DNA of 35,900 nt from Acidobacteriota bacterium (GCA_003225005.1 QIAN01000292.1:1-35900), one strand, 5' to 3'; counted from the stretch's first letter, positions 17,686 through 25,728 are shown. Numbers and translations: made by a program. The notes: generated from the sequence alone by a model not told the origin.

Positions 17686-17712
17686 GGAGTCAGCCATCAG
17701 CGCTCTGACTCC
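17686..17712. repeat. 8-bp inverted repeat after the receiver-PilZ gene
   Basis: GGAGTCAG (17686-17693) and CTGACTCC (17705-17712) pair perfectly around an 11-base loop. It lies in the convergent gap between the acetyltransferase and the minus-strand receiver-PilZ gene. The only homopolymer run (A6) is on the wrong side for a standard terminator of either gene, so its role is uncertain. Confidence 0.4.
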
Positions 17713-17738
17713 GCAAAAAATGAAGATGCTCTCGGCGG

Positions 17739-18494
17739 CTATTCCACCGTGACGAGGCGGGGCGACAGATTTCCCGACACATCGGCCGGAGCGAGGAGGC
17801 CGCGGGTTGCATCTTTACGGTGCAGGGCGCTGCGCTTGCGAAGCCACTGCTTCAGAAGTTTTCGCGCGGACGGCGCCAGGCTCGAGAAGAAGAGCCCGGC
17901 GCGTCCCTGATCGCTGGCCCAAATGACGTCGGCGTGGCCGTGCAGCGTGGAGGTTGTCCCCGGCAACACGCAGCGGAAGGCCAGCTTTGAGAGCATGGGC
18001 ACCGGTTCTGGGGCTTGGACAGCGAAGCCCTGCTCGCTGATATCGATGCCTATCGCGGGCAACGTGCCAGTATCGAGCTCGAAGTAGACTACCGTCTTCA
18101 TTTCGCAGCGCGGCGCTTGGCGGCGGTTTTTCGCCAACAGCTTCTGGCTGGCCTGGAGTGCTTCTTTCACTTGCGCTGGGTCAAGCGGCTTGTAAAGGAT
18201 GCGATCGGCGCCGGACTGGAAGGCGTGTCCCGTCCCTGGCCAGGCTCGGCTGGCGACAGCGAGCAGAACGGGCTTTTGTGGAGGCTGGAGCAGGGCTCCC
18301 ATCTTGACGACTTCTTGGGCGCCGGGCAGGTCAAAGTCTACGATCAGCGTGGAGCAACGGCCCTTCGTCACCAACTCCATGGCTTCCTGGCACGAATGGC
18401 AGATCACTTGGCTGATTCCAAACTCGGATAAGACAGCTTTCAATCGGTGAAGGATTGCAGTGTCTGTACTCAATACCGCAACAGAGCGACGCAT
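17739..18494 (-). CDS. Receiver-like + PilZ (cyclic-di-GMP) two-domain protein
   Basis: A 251-residue protein. Residues about 1-120 resemble a response-regulator receiver: MRRSVAVLSTDTAILHRLK, phosphoacceptor-type LIVDFDLPGAQE and ILYKPLDP with the conserved Lys. The usual N-terminal acidic pair is reduced to a single Asp, so phosphorylation may be altered. Residues about 125-230 form a PilZ domain: RQAPR (R-x3-R) and GIDISEQGFAV (D-x-S-x2-G), the two c-di-GMP-binding elements, are intact. It lacks an output DNA-binding domain, so it probably joins a phosphorylation or protein-binding input to c-di-GMP. No partner kinase or flagellar/pilus genes lie nearby. It is transcribed divergently from hslV. 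Confidence 0.8.
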   Translation of the reverse strand: MRRSVAVLSTDTAILHRLKAVLSEFGISQVICHSCQEAMELVTKGRCSTLIVDFDLPGAQEVVKMGALLQPPQKPVLLAVASRAWPGTGHAFQSGADRILYKPLDPAQVKEALQASQKLLAKNRRQAPRCEMKTVVYFELDTGTLPAIGIDISEQGFAVQAPEPVPMLSKLAFRCVLPGTTSTLHGHADVIWASDQGRAGLFFSSLAPSARKLLKQWLRKRSALHRKDATRGLLAPADVSGNLSPRLVTVE

Positions 18495-18587
18495 GAGCTC
18501 AAAGCTAAGGCCAGCGGCGCACGGCGTAAAGTCACAGCGGTAATCGCAGCTGGGTTACCAATGCCAATTGAAAACACGGTTGATACG

Positions 18588-18746
18588 AGGTAGTGGCTCA
18601 GTTTGATTGTCATCCTGAACAGACGTTTTTTGCGCCGTGAAGGAGCTAGGCGAGCCGCGCGAATCTGCGAGTCGAAGGGTCGCGTTCCTTGCGACCGAAC
18701 CATCGCGCGTTTGGCTCGCTTCCATTCTCAAACTGAGCCACTACCT
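18588..18746. mobile_element. 159-bp palindromic MITE-like element
   Basis: The outer arms AGGTAGTGGCTCAGTTTGA (18588-18606) and its exact reverse complement (18728-18746) are 19 bp long without mismatch. Inside, further inverted repeats nest: GCGAGC plus CGCGCGA on the left against TCGCGCG plus GCTCGC on the right, and GTCGC/GCGAC around a short loop, so the whole element could fold as one long hairpin. It carries a TTGTCATCCTG string just inside the left arm. There is no room for a transposase. It fills most of the gap between the receiver-PilZ gene and the hslV promoter. Identity as a mobile element is inference; target-site duplications were not evident. Confidence 0.65.
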
Positions 18747-18779
18747 GATGCGGAGCCAGCTTCAGGCTTCACGCTGCGC

Positions 18780-18788
18780 TGTTATAAT
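18780..18788 (+). promoter_or_regulatory. Extended -10 promoter of hslV
   Basis: TGTTATAAT is a perfect extended -10 element (TG-n-TATAAT). It ends 14 bases before the hslV ATG, so the transcript should begin only a few bases ahead of the start codon and has no Shine-Dalgarno sequence. A weak -35-like TTCAGG (18761-18766) lies 16 bases upstream, just outside the palindromic element. Confidence 0.6.
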
Positions 18789-18802
18789 AAAAAATTGCGC
18801 TC

Positions 18803-19345
18803 ATGAAGACGAAGCGTCTGATTCGATCCACCACAGTCTTATCCGTACGCCGTGACGGGCACATTGTCCTCGCGGGCGATGGACAGGTTACGCTTGGCGA
18901 ATCAGTCATCAAGCACACGGCGAAAAAGATCCGACGCCTGTACAACGAGAAAATTCTGGCCGGATTCGCCGGTTCAACCGCCGATGCGTTCACGCTTTTC
19001 AGCCGCTTCGAATCGAAACTGGAGCAATATCACGGCAACCTGGGTCGCGCCGCAGTGGAGCTGGCAAAAGATTGGCGTACGGACAAGTTCCTGCGGCATC
19101 TGGAAGCCCTGTTGCTGGTTTGCGACAAGGAGCAGACGTATCTGCTCAGCGGTCAGGGAGACGTAATTGAGCCGGACACCGGCATCGCCGCCATTGGCAG
19201 CGGTGGACCCTACGCGCAAGCCGCCGCGCAGGCGCTGGCGCAACATACCCAGCTCGCCGCCCGACAGATCGCGGAAGAAGCCATGAAGATTGCCGGTAAG
19301 ATGTGCATCTATACGAATGACGCGGTAACGATCGAAGAGCTGTGA
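18803..19345 (+). CDS. hslV: ATP-dependent protease peptidase subunit HslV
   Basis: A 180-residue proteasome-beta-like peptidase forming a double hexamer that degrades proteins unfolded by HslU. The precursor [20 protein letters not shown] shows the short propeptide to be removed so that Thr of TTVLSV becomes the N-terminal nucleophile. Other family blocks: [52 protein letters not shown] and [13 protein letters not shown] at the C terminus. Length is typical. It is followed 130 bases later by hslU on the same strand, the usual pair. The start lies directly behind a consensus -10 box. Confidence 0.96.
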   Translation: MKTKRLIRSTTVLSVRRDGHIVLAGDGQVTLGESVIKHTAKKIRRLYNEKILAGFAGSTADAFTLFSRFESKLEQYHGNLGRAAVELAKDWRTDKFLRHLEALLLVCDKEQTYLLSGQGDVIEPDTGIAAIGSGGPYAQAAAQALAQHTQLAARQIAEEAMKIAGKMCIYTNDAVTIEEL

Positions 19346-19475
19346 GAGATCCGCTGGCAGGCATTATGAAGTCCAAAGCTTATCTCTTCGTTTTTGACGG
19401 CCTCGCTGACGGGGAGCATGGCATAATCCGCCCATCGGCTTGCGTAGCAGTCTTGAAAGGAATCTGAATAGTTTC

Positions 19476-20897
19476 ATGGCCATCTATTTACCCAGCTCCG
19501 CCGAAGAAGAACAGCTCGCCCTCGACGAACTCACGCCGCGTGAAATCGTCGCCGAGCTCGACAAACACGTCATTGGACAGAAAGATGCCAAGCGCGCCGT
19601 CTCGATCGCCCTGCGCAACCGCATGCGCCGGCAGAAGCTGACCCCCGATCTGGCCGAAGAAATCATCCCCAAAAACATAATCATGATCGGGCCCACGGGG
19701 GTGGGGAAAACCGAAATTGCGCGGCGGTTGGCGAAGCTTTCGAATTCTCCTTTTCTGAAGGTGGAAGCGTCGAAGTTTACGGAAGTCGGGTATGTGGGGC
19801 GGGATGTCGAATCGATGATTCGCGATCTGGTGGAGACCGCCATCGAAAACGTGCGCGAGGAGAAGCTGGAGGATGTGGCCGACAAGGCCGAGCTCAATGC
19901 TGAGGAGCGGTTGCTTGATATTCTTCTGCCGCCCTCCCCAGCGCCGCGTCCCGCGGAACCGTTTTCAACCGCCGGCGGCGTGGTCATTGATGGCAACTCC
20001 GGGTTGACTGAATCTTCCAACCGTACCCGCGAAAAGCTGCGGCAGCAATTGCGCGAGGGCAAGCTCGACGAGCGCATGGTAGAAATTGACGTCCGCGAGC
20101 GCAATTTTCCATCCTTTGAAATCATCTCCAACCAAGGTGTGGAGGAGATGGATGTAAACTTGAAGGACATGCTGCCCAACATTTTTGGGCAACGCACCAA
20201 GAAGCGGAAGATGAAAGTGAATGAGGCTTTCGAGTATCTGATCCAGGAAGAAGAGCAGCGCCTGATTGACATGGATCAGGTGACGCGCGTCGCCATTGAC
20301 CGGGTCGAAAATGCCGGCATCATCTTCCTCGATGAAGTGGACAAGATTGCCGGCCGCGAGGGCGGCCATGGGCCCGACGTTTCGCGCGAGGGTGTGCAGC
20401 GCGATATCCTGCCGATCGTGGAAGGCACTACCGTGAACACGCGCTACGGCATGGTGCGCACTGACCATATCCTGTTCATTGCCGCGGGAGCGTTCCATGT
20501 TTCAAAGCCCAGCGATCTCATCCCCGAATTGCAGGGCCGGTTCCCGATTCGCGTGGAGCTGCAATCGCTGACCATGGAAGATTTCGTCCGCATCCTCACC
20601 GAGCCGAAGTCTTCGCTGGTGAAACAATACACGGCTCTGCTGGAAACCGAAGGAGTAAAGCTGGAGTTCACTCCAGAAGCGCTGGAGGAAATTTGCCGCT
20701 TTGCGTTCCGTGTCAATGAAGGTACGGAGAATATCGGTGCGCGTCGGCTGCACACCATTATGGAGCGCGTGCTGGATGAGATCAGCTTTGACGCGCCGGA
20801 GAAAAAAGGGCAGCACTTCAACGTGGACGCGGATTATGTGCGCAAGATGCTGACTGACATTGTGAAGGACCAGGATCTTTCCCGATACATTTTGTAA
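19476..20897 (+). CDS. hslU: ATP-dependent protease ATPase subunit HslU
   Basis: A 473-residue AAA+ unfoldase that feeds substrates to HslV. N-terminal [20 protein letters not shown] is the classic HslU start. Walker [10 protein letters not shown] is at about residues 72-80, the pore loop GYVGRD follows, Walker [10 protein letters not shown] at about 281-289, and the C terminus ends DLSRYIL, the tail that docks in HslV. An intermediate (I) domain of about 130 residues is present. The frame opens at TTG 19440, but ATG 19476 gives the family N terminus. A TGGCATAAT extended -10-like sequence near 19419 could give hslU its own promoter. From about 19690 codon endings become G/T-rich. Confidence 0.96.
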   Translation: MAIYLPSSAEEEQLALDELTPREIVAELDKHVIGQKDAKRAVSIALRNRMRRQKLTPDLAEEIIPKNIIMIGPTGVGKTEIARRLAKLSNSPFLKVEASKFTEVGYVGRDVESMIRDLVETAIENVREEKLEDVADKAELNAEERLLDILLPPSPAPRPAEPFSTAGGVVIDGNSGLTESSNRTREKLRQQLREGKLDERMVEIDVRERNFPSFEIISNQGVEEMDVNLKDMLPNIFGQRTKKRKMKVNEAFEYLIQEEEQRLIDMDQVTRVAIDRVENAGIIFLDEVDKIAGREGGHGPDVSREGVQRDILPIVEGTTVNTRYGMVRTDHILFIAAGAFHVSKPSDLIPELQGRFPIRVELQSLTMEDFVRILTEPKSSLVKQYTALLETEGVKLEFTPEALEEICRFAFRVNEGTENIGARRLHTIMERVLDEISFDAPEKKGQHFNVDADYVRKMLTDIVKDQDLSRYIL

Positions 20898-20930
20898 GCA
20901 CAAATTCCCCGCATAACTAGAGTGAACAGC

Positions 20931-20962
20931 GAAGGAGACCGTCCGCGGTCTCCTTCTTCCTT
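20931..20962 (+). terminator. Intrinsic terminator after hslU
   Basis: GAAGGAGACC (20931-20940) and GGTCTCCTTC (20947-20956) form a perfect 10-bp stem with a 6-base loop, followed by TTCCTT. It lies 33 bases after the hslU stop and is the clearest rho-independent terminator in the window. Confidence 0.85.
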
Positions 20963-20971
20963 CTAACGTGT

Positions 20972-21199
20972 TTAGTCCTTTGTATTGATTGTGCGCGAAT
21001 CAAATGTCTCCAGCGGGCCAGACTTCGTCGTGCTCGGGTCTGGGACCGCTACATACTCGCACGCGATTGACTTCTTCGTGACCGTGATCCGCAGGTAGCC
21101 GTGCGGGCTGTCGTTGAAGCTCTCCAACACCCCATCGCCTCCAGCCATTTTCACCGGCAATTTTGCCGTGTGGAAGGCTTTTGAGAGCCCATGCTGCAA
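20972..21199 (-). pseudogene. Probable C-terminal remnant of a metallophosphoesterase-like protein
   Basis: The minus strand encodes a 75-residue stretch reading KLPVKMAGGDGVLESFNDSP, HGYLRITVTKKSIACEYVAV and PDPSTTKSGPLETFDSRTI. The GYLRITVT...CEYVAVPDP block resembles the last beta strands of calcineurin-like phosphoesterases and their purple-acid-phosphatase relatives, where a similar strand pair precedes the C terminus. The metal-binding catalytic half is absent and the upstream sequence gives no continuation, so this looks like a leftover 3' end. It could instead be a small orphan gene with a different role. Confidence 0.4.
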
Positions 21200-21426
21200 G
21201 TTCGTGCGCTGGTGTGCCGCTTCTTTAGATAAACAAGAAACAACAAAGAGCTCAGAATCAATTTTAGAGCGGCTGGCCCAGGCTACACGCCTAGCTTAAC
21301 TCCGCGCGGTGCCCCGGAGGGGTAAACGAGCACTCAATCGGACGGCCATCCGCTTTGGACGGGTACCCTCGGGAGTAGGTCGCGCCGTCATTCTCAATTG
21401 ATTTGCTACACCATGCACTCCTCGAC
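21200..21426. other. Gap upstream of the class-III aminotransferase
   Basis: No gene is recognised. CCCC-GGA-GGGG occurs near 21314 as a short hairpin. No convincing promoter boxes were found. The coding frame of the aminotransferase opens from a TTG at 21398, so translation could begin anywhere between 21398 and 21470. Confidence 0.3.
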
Positions 21427-21474
21427 TAACCTACAAATCCAATCCATGAATAACCTACAGACCCAATGCATGAA
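21427..21474 (+). repeat. 24-bp tandem duplication across the aminotransferase start
   Basis: Two abutting copies (21427-21450 and 21451-21474) share the pattern TAACCTACA-n-A-n-CCAAT-n-CATGAA and match at 21 of 24 positions. Each copy ends in an in-frame ATG (21446 and 21470). The period is a multiple of three, so the duplication extends the reading frame (as NLQIQSM then NLQTQCM) without breaking it. Confidence 0.75.
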
Positions 21475-22825
21475 AACCATTGACCGTGCCCGCCTGCAAT
21501 CTTTGATGGAACGTGAGCAGAAGAAGTTTGTGGACGAGCGTCCGAAATCGAAGACGCTGTTTGAGCGCGGACGCAAGTCGCTGCTGGCCGGCGTCCCGAT
21601 GAATTGGATGGTGAAGTGGGCCGGCGCTTATCCGCCTTTTGTCCGCGAGGCGCAGGGGGCGCATTTGTTCGACGTGGACGGTCACCGCTATGTAGATTTT
21701 TGTCTCGGCGACACCGGTGCAATGACTGGACATGGTCCGTTCGCCACAGTGAAGGCGGCGGAAGAGCAGATGCGGCGGGGGATTACATTGATGCTGCCGG
21801 GCGAGGACGCGATCTTTGTGGCTGAGGAATTACACAAACGCTTTGGACTCGCCTACTGGCAGTTCGCGCTCACCGCCACCGACGCCAATCGCTTTTCAAT
21901 CCGGCTGGCGCGGCAGATCACTGGGCGTCCGAAGATTCTGGTGTTTAACTGGTGTTACCACGGCTCGGTGGATGAGAGCTTCATTACTCTTCAGCCCGAT
22001 GGCACGGCAAGAGTGCGGCGCGGCAACGTTGGTCCTCCGGTCGATCCGTCAATGACAACCAAGGTCGTGGAGTTCAACGATATTGCTGGCCTGGAAGCGG
22101 CCCTGGCGCCAGGAGACGTGGCTTGCGTGTTGGCGGAGCCGGCGATGACGAATGTTGGCATCGTGCATCCGGCCATTGGCTATCACCAGGCGTTGCGGGA
22201 ACTGACCCGCAAGCACGGTACGCTGCTCCTTATTGACGAAACCCATACTATCTGCGCCGGGCCCGGCGGCTACACACGAGCTGAAAATCTGGAACCGGAC
22301 ATTCTCGTCTTTGGTAAGGCGATTGGTGCAGGCATCCCGGGCGCTGCGTACGGCTTTTCGCGGGAAGTTGCCGACCGCATCACGGCCCACCAGAGCCTCG
22401 AAGATAGCGATGTAGGTGGCGTTGGCGGCACACTCGCGGGCAACGCACTCTCGCTCGCCGCGATGCGCGCCACATTGACCAAAGTTCTGACCCAGGACGC
22501 ATTTGACCGCATGATACCCCTGGCTGAACGCTGGACCACCGGCGTAGCCAAGGCAATCGTTGATGCGGGGTTGCCGTGGCACGTCACGCGCCTGGGATGC
22601 CGCGCAGAATATCTGTTCGCGGCTGAACCTCCGATGAACGGCCGTGAGGCGCACGACGCAATGGATTTCGAACTCGAACGATTCATGCACCTTTACGCAA
22701 TGAACCGAGGGATCCTGCTCACGCCCTTTCACAACATGGCGCTGATGGCGCCGCAGACTGAGACCGAAGACGTGGATCATCACACCAAAGTGTTTCGTGA
22801 GGCGTTAAAGGAGTTGGCGGCGTAA
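21470..22825 (+). CDS. Class-III PLP-dependent aminotransferase (HemL-like family)
   Basis: A 451-residue fold-type I enzyme related to glutamate-1-semialdehyde aminomutases. PLP features: LIDETHT with the cofactor-pairing Asp, and ILVFGKAIGAGIPGAAYG with the Schiff-base Lys near residue 283. The substrate/cofactor region reads ATDANRFSIRLAR instead of the SGTEA-type string of true HemL, and GAGIPGAAYG replaces MPVGAYGG, so a role in tetrapyrrole synthesis is unlikely. It may act on a beta- or omega-amino compound; the substrate is unknown. In-frame starts exist at 21398 (TTG), 21413, 21446 and 21470; 21470 begins the globular protein, and the earlier ones lie in the tandem repeat. No clear ribosome binding site decides between them. 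Confidence 0.85.
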   Translation: MKTIDRARLQSLMEREQKKFVDERPKSKTLFERGRKSLLAGVPMNWMVKWAGAYPPFVREAQGAHLFDVDGHRYVDFCLGDTGAMTGHGPFATVKAAEEQMRRGITLMLPGEDAIFVAEELHKRFGLAYWQFALTATDANRFSIRLARQITGRPKILVFNWCYHGSVDESFITLQPDGTARVRRGNVGPPVDPSMTTKVVEFNDIAGLEAALAPGDVACVLAEPAMTNVGIVHPAIGYHQALRELTRKHGTLLLIDETHTICAGPGGYTRAENLEPDILVFGKAIGAGIPGAAYGFSREVADRITAHQSLEDSDVGGVGGTLAGNALSLAAMRATLTKVLTQDAFDRMIPLAERWTTGVAKAIVDAGLPWHVTRLGCRAEYLFAAEPPMNGREAHDAMDFELERFMHLYAMNRGILLTPFHNMALMAPQTETEDVDHHTKVFREALKELAA

Positions 22826-22925
22826 AGGAGTTACTCGTATTCGGAGCGAGCCCTCTCTGCCAAGAGCCGAGACTCCGGCAACTGATTATCCGCAACTTCC
22901 GCTCTGTTACCCTTTAGTCTCACTC

Positions 22926-24110
22926 ATGAAGCCTCCCCTTGGAAAGCTGCTGCTGGGATTGGCCGCTTTAGCTATGCTGGCGAGTTGTGCATCGGTGGGT
23001 CCGCCGCTGCCTCCTTCCCTGGAACTGCCAAAACCGCCGTCGGACCTGGGAGCCCAGCGCAAGGGCGACAGAGTTTTATTGACGTGGACGGTTCCTTCGG
23101 TCACGACTGACCGTCAACGTATGCGACGTCCGGGACCAACATGGATCTGCCGCGGGCTTGATCCGATTCTCAGCCAGTGCGGAACACCAGTAGGAGAAAC
23201 TTCGTCGCTGCCGAATATTGTCGCGACGAAGGACGCCGCCGGGAAAAAGGTGTCCGCCAGTTATACCGATGTGCTCCCTGCTCAGCTCGAAGTAAGCACT
23301 CCTAGGGGCTTTGTCACGTATGCGGTGGAAGCACTCAATCGCAATCGCCGGGGCGCCGGACTGTCCAACCAAGTACACGTCACGACAGCGCCGACTCTGC
23401 CACCTCCGGAAGGCTTCCGCGCAGAAGTGACGAAGGAAGGGATGGAGCTCACGTGGACACAGCCGTCTTTACCCGTGAAGCCGGTGGGAGCGGTCGCATA
23501 TCGTCTGCGGTTCTATCGGCGTGCAGAAGGCAGCCAAGCGAGCATCAGCCTCGGGGAACAAGATTACGCAACCGGCGTTCGGGATCTGGCGGAAGCGGTT
23601 TCGGAAGGCCGGAAGAGCGGGGAAGAAGTCTTGTCGAGCGGCGAAGAGCAGCCACGATCAGCCTCGACGGGCAAATTTCTTGATCAATCCATCGAGTGGG
23701 AAAAGACTTATTACTATCGCGCTACGGTTGTGACCGTAGTCACCGAAGCGGGAAAGCTGCCCGCACCGGTCGAAGGCGATGACACACCCGAAGTAAAGGT
23801 TTTGGCGCACGACATTTTCCCCCCTACGGTGCCCTCTGGTTTGCAGGCGGTGTTTTCTGGGCCAGGTCAGCAAGCGTTTGTCGACTTGATCTGGGCTCCG
23901 GTGACGGACGCGGATTTAGCGGGCTACAACGTCTATCGGCATGAACCAGGTAGCACGCCCGAGAAGCTGAACTCGGATCTCGTGAAAGCGCCAGCATATC
24001 GCGATATGAAGGTGGTCAAGGGAGGGACTTACATCTATTCGGTTTCGGCCGTCGATGTGCGAGGCAATGACAGCGCACGGTCGGAAGAATCGAGTGAGAG
24101 CGTACCGTAG
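22926..24110 (+). CDS. Fibronectin type III lipoprotein
   Basis: A 394-residue predicted lipoprotein. The signal peptide MKPPLGKLLLGLAALAMLAS ends at a lipobox L-A-S-C (Cys about residue 21), so the mature protein should be lipid-anchored. The rest is beta-rich with at least two to three fibronectin-III-like modules: LTWTVPSV near 50, ELTWTQPSLPVKPVGAVAYR near 180 and the best one at the C terminus, PPTVPSGLQAV then VDLIWAPVTDADLAGYNVYR and GTYIYSVSAVDVRGNDSARS. Similar proteins serve as cell-surface adhesion or scaffold components, but no partner is seen. It lies 100 bases after the aminotransferase on the same strand and may be separately expressed. Confidence 0.82.
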   Translation: MKPPLGKLLLGLAALAMLASCASVGPPLPPSLELPKPPSDLGAQRKGDRVLLTWTVPSVTTDRQRMRRPGPTWICRGLDPILSQCGTPVGETSSLPNIVATKDAAGKKVSASYTDVLPAQLEVSTPRGFVTYAVEALNRNRRGAGLSNQVHVTTAPTLPPPEGFRAEVTKEGMELTWTQPSLPVKPVGAVAYRLRFYRRAEGSQASISLGEQDYATGVRDLAEAVSEGRKSGEEVLSSGEEQPRSASTGKFLDQSIEWEKTYYYRATVVTVVTEAGKLPAPVEGDDTPEVKVLAHDIFPPTVPSGLQAVFSGPGQQAFVDLIWAPVTDADLAGYNVYRHEPGSTPEKLNSDLVKAPAYRDMKVVKGGTYIYSVSAVDVRGNDSARSEESSESVP

Positions 24111-24208
24111 TAAAGAGGGCAGCGACTGAAACAAATAAAGAGGAATGATTTTCGACGCCAATTTTCAATTGCCGATTTGAACCACCCACTGCATGGCTTT
24201 CCGGTCAG

Positions 24209-24243
24209 TTTGCAATTGGAAGTTGACAATCGACAATTGCAAA
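24209..24243. repeat. CAATTG-containing inverted repeat upstream of the FAH-fold gene
   Basis: TTTGCAATTG (24209-24218) and CAATTGCAAA (24234-24243) are perfectly complementary around a 15-base spacer. It lies 30 bases upstream of the FAH-fold gene, whose other end carries a related CAATTG-bearing palindrome (25086-25158). Confidence 0.55.
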
Positions 24244-24273
24244 TACTGCTCCACTCCGTGGTGAGATAGAGCT

Positions 24274-25101
24274 ATGAAATATTGCCGCTTTCAACGCCAC
24301 GGCCAAGCCCAGTACGGGCTGGTTGAACCTTTCGCGGGACACGATCTCATCACACGCCTGCTGGTTACGCCTCCGGAAGAAGCCGGCGGAGACGTGGAGA
24401 GCCTGCGTACCCGAAGGATCGATCAGATTGCATTCGGTGACGCACAGCTGCTGCCGCCAATGCAGCCGTCGAAGATCGTCTGCGTGGGGCGCAATTATCG
24501 CGAGCATGCGGCCGAGCTGGGTCACGAGGTTCCGCAGCAGCCCCTACTTTTCTTTAAGCCTCCGTCGGCTTTATTGTCGCCCGGTGGGACGGTGTTGCGG
24601 CCTAAGATTTCGCAGCGTGTGGATTATGAGGGCGAACTGGGCGTCGTCATGGGCAAGACTTGCTACCAACCCGCGGCGGAGGAAGACGTTCGGACTTACA
24701 TACTTGGCTATACCTGCGTGAACGACGTCACCGCCCGTGACCTGCAGAACAAAGATGGCCAGTGGGCTCGAGCCAAGGGTTTTGACACCTCCTGCCCGGT
24801 GGGTCCGCTGGTAACGGATGAAATTGATCCGTGGACCGGCATCGGCGTGGAAACGCGGGTCAATGGTACGGTGCGGCAGCAGGGGAATACGCACGATTTC
24901 ATCTTCGCGCTCGATGTGATCATCCGTCACATCGCGCAAGTGATGACTTTATTTCCCGGGGATCTGATCGCCACGGGAACTCCGGCGGGAGTTGGGCCAG
25001 TCGTGGCGGGAGATGTGGTGGAAGTGAGCGTTGAGGGAGTTGGCACGCTGCGGAATGTCATCGCGGATCAAGGGGCGGGGACATCAATTGTTGATTCTTG
25101 A
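24274..25101 (+). CDS. Fumarylacetoacetate hydrolase-fold protein
   Basis: A 275-residue enzyme of the FAH superfamily, which hydrolyses or decarboxylates beta-diketo acids such as acylpyruvates and oxaloacetate. Residues about 65-80 read PSKIVCVGRNYREHAAELGH, the typical entry to the fold. Metal ligands are seen in DYEGELGVVMG (E-x-E) and NDVTARDLQ (Asp). The C-terminal GDLIATGTPAGVGPV is diagnostic. Length matches bacterial acylpyruvase/YcgM-type members with an N-terminal extension. Substrate is undetermined; no aromatic-degradation genes lie nearby. Its stop codon lies inside the left arm of a long palindrome. Confidence 0.9.
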   Translation: MKYCRFQRHGQAQYGLVEPFAGHDLITRLLVTPPEEAGGDVESLRTRRIDQIAFGDAQLLPPMQPSKIVCVGRNYREHAAELGHEVPQQPLLFFKPPSALLSPGGTVLRPKISQRVDYEGELGVVMGKTCYQPAAEEDVRTYILGYTCVNDVTARDLQNKDGQWARAKGFDTSCPVGPLVTDEIDPWTGIGVETRVNGTVRQQGNTHDFIFALDVIIRHIAQVMTLFPGDLIATGTPAGVGPVVAGDVVEVSVEGVGTLRNVIADQGAGTSIVDS

Positions 25102-25158
25102 TTGTTGATTGAAAGCTAGGTGACCAAGTTTTTACGAAACAATCAAAAATCAACAATT
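25086..25158. repeat. 21-bp AT-rich inverted repeat between convergent genes
   Basis: AATTGTTGATTCTTGATTGTT (25086-25106, 21 nt) pairs with 25138-25158 with one mismatch, around a 31-base loop. The left arm covers the last codons and stop of the FAH-fold gene; the right arm ends 4 bases before the stop of the convergent minus-strand gene. The placement suits a bidirectional transcription end, although no T run follows beyond the arms themselves. Confidence 0.6.
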
Positions 25159-25162
25159 GCTT

Positions 25163-25459
25163 CTACTGTATGCGGAAGCGCTCTCGCATCAGTCGTTGCA
25201 GGCGAGGCTTGTATAGCAGGTCATAGGCCAGCTCCTTGTCGGGAAACATGGCAAGTGCAGCGCGTTTGGCGCCAGCAGCCAGTTCGGAAGCCTCCTCCAG
25301 CGTTAAGCTTGGGTCCTGGCCGATTACCGACATCACCATGCTCATCATCACCTGCAGGCGGCGGATTTTCCGGCCTTCGTCTTCTTCGTGCTGGCTCTTC
25401 CCTTCGCCGTTGGCTAGGGGGAAATCCTGCTCACCAAACCGCCGCTCCGGAATGTTCAT
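25163..25459 (-). CDS. Small hypothetical protein (98 aa)
   Basis: I do not recognise a family. The protein starts MNIPERRFGEQDFPLANGEG, has a charged middle (KSQHEEDEGRKIRRLQ) and then a helical stretch VMMSMVMSVIGQDPSLTLEE, ASELAAGAKRAALAMFPDKE and a basic tail LQRLMRERFRIQ. It is probably soluble, small and alpha-helical. The frame stays open upstream to 25639, but the ATG at 25457-25459 has AGGGA six bases before it, and the part ahead is rich in Cys, Ser and Pro and looks non-coding. It is divergent from the DUF2007-like gene. It overlaps no other gene once this start is used. Confidence 0.6.
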   Translation of the reverse strand: MNIPERRFGEQDFPLANGEGKSQHEEDEGRKIRRLQVMMSMVMSVIGQDPSLTLEEASELAAGAKRAALAMFPDKELAYDLLYKPRLQRLMRERFRIQ

Positions 25460-25728
25460 GCTAGTCCCTGGAACCCACGTTTTAGATGTCATCCGACAGG
25501 GGAGAGTTGCGCGCCCCAATCTCCAACATTGTCCCTCAACCGGACAAGAAAACAAACTGCACGAAGGTGCTGTCTGGGGGGGCGACTTGGGGAGGGCAGA
25601 CCCGCAACCCGCAGCCGCAATCCGGCATCGGATTTGCAAGCTACTGCAACGACGATCGTGAAGGGAGTAAAATTCTGTTCGAGCGCGGGCCCGTCAACAA
25701 CGGTTCGGACCCGGGAATTGGAGAAGTG
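25460..25728. other. Divergent promoter region
   Basis: This stretch separates the small minus-strand gene from the DUF2007-like gene. A TAAAAT hexamer near 25670 could be the -10 box of the rightward gene. A G-rich run (GGGGGGGCGACTTGGGGAGG, about 25576-25595) is notable on the plus strand. Both strands have long open frames here, but their composition is unlike the neighbouring genes and they are judged non-coding. Confidence 0.4.

Noticed and set aside
17686-17712. GGAGTCAG/CTGACTCC hairpin as a rho-independent terminator
   Set aside because: No T run follows the stem on either strand in the needed position, so it is listed only as an inverted repeat.
21398-22825. Calling the class-III aminotransferase HemL
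   Set aside because: Key HemL strings around the substrate and PLP Lys are replaced, and no other tetrapyrrole gene lies nearby; only the broad family can be supported.
25486-25728. Upstream extension of the DUF2007-like frame and the 5' part of the opposing minus-strand frame
   Set aside because: Both overlap each other, are rich in Cys, Gly and Ser, and are replaced by better starts with ribosome binding sites at 25729 (+) and 25459 (-).
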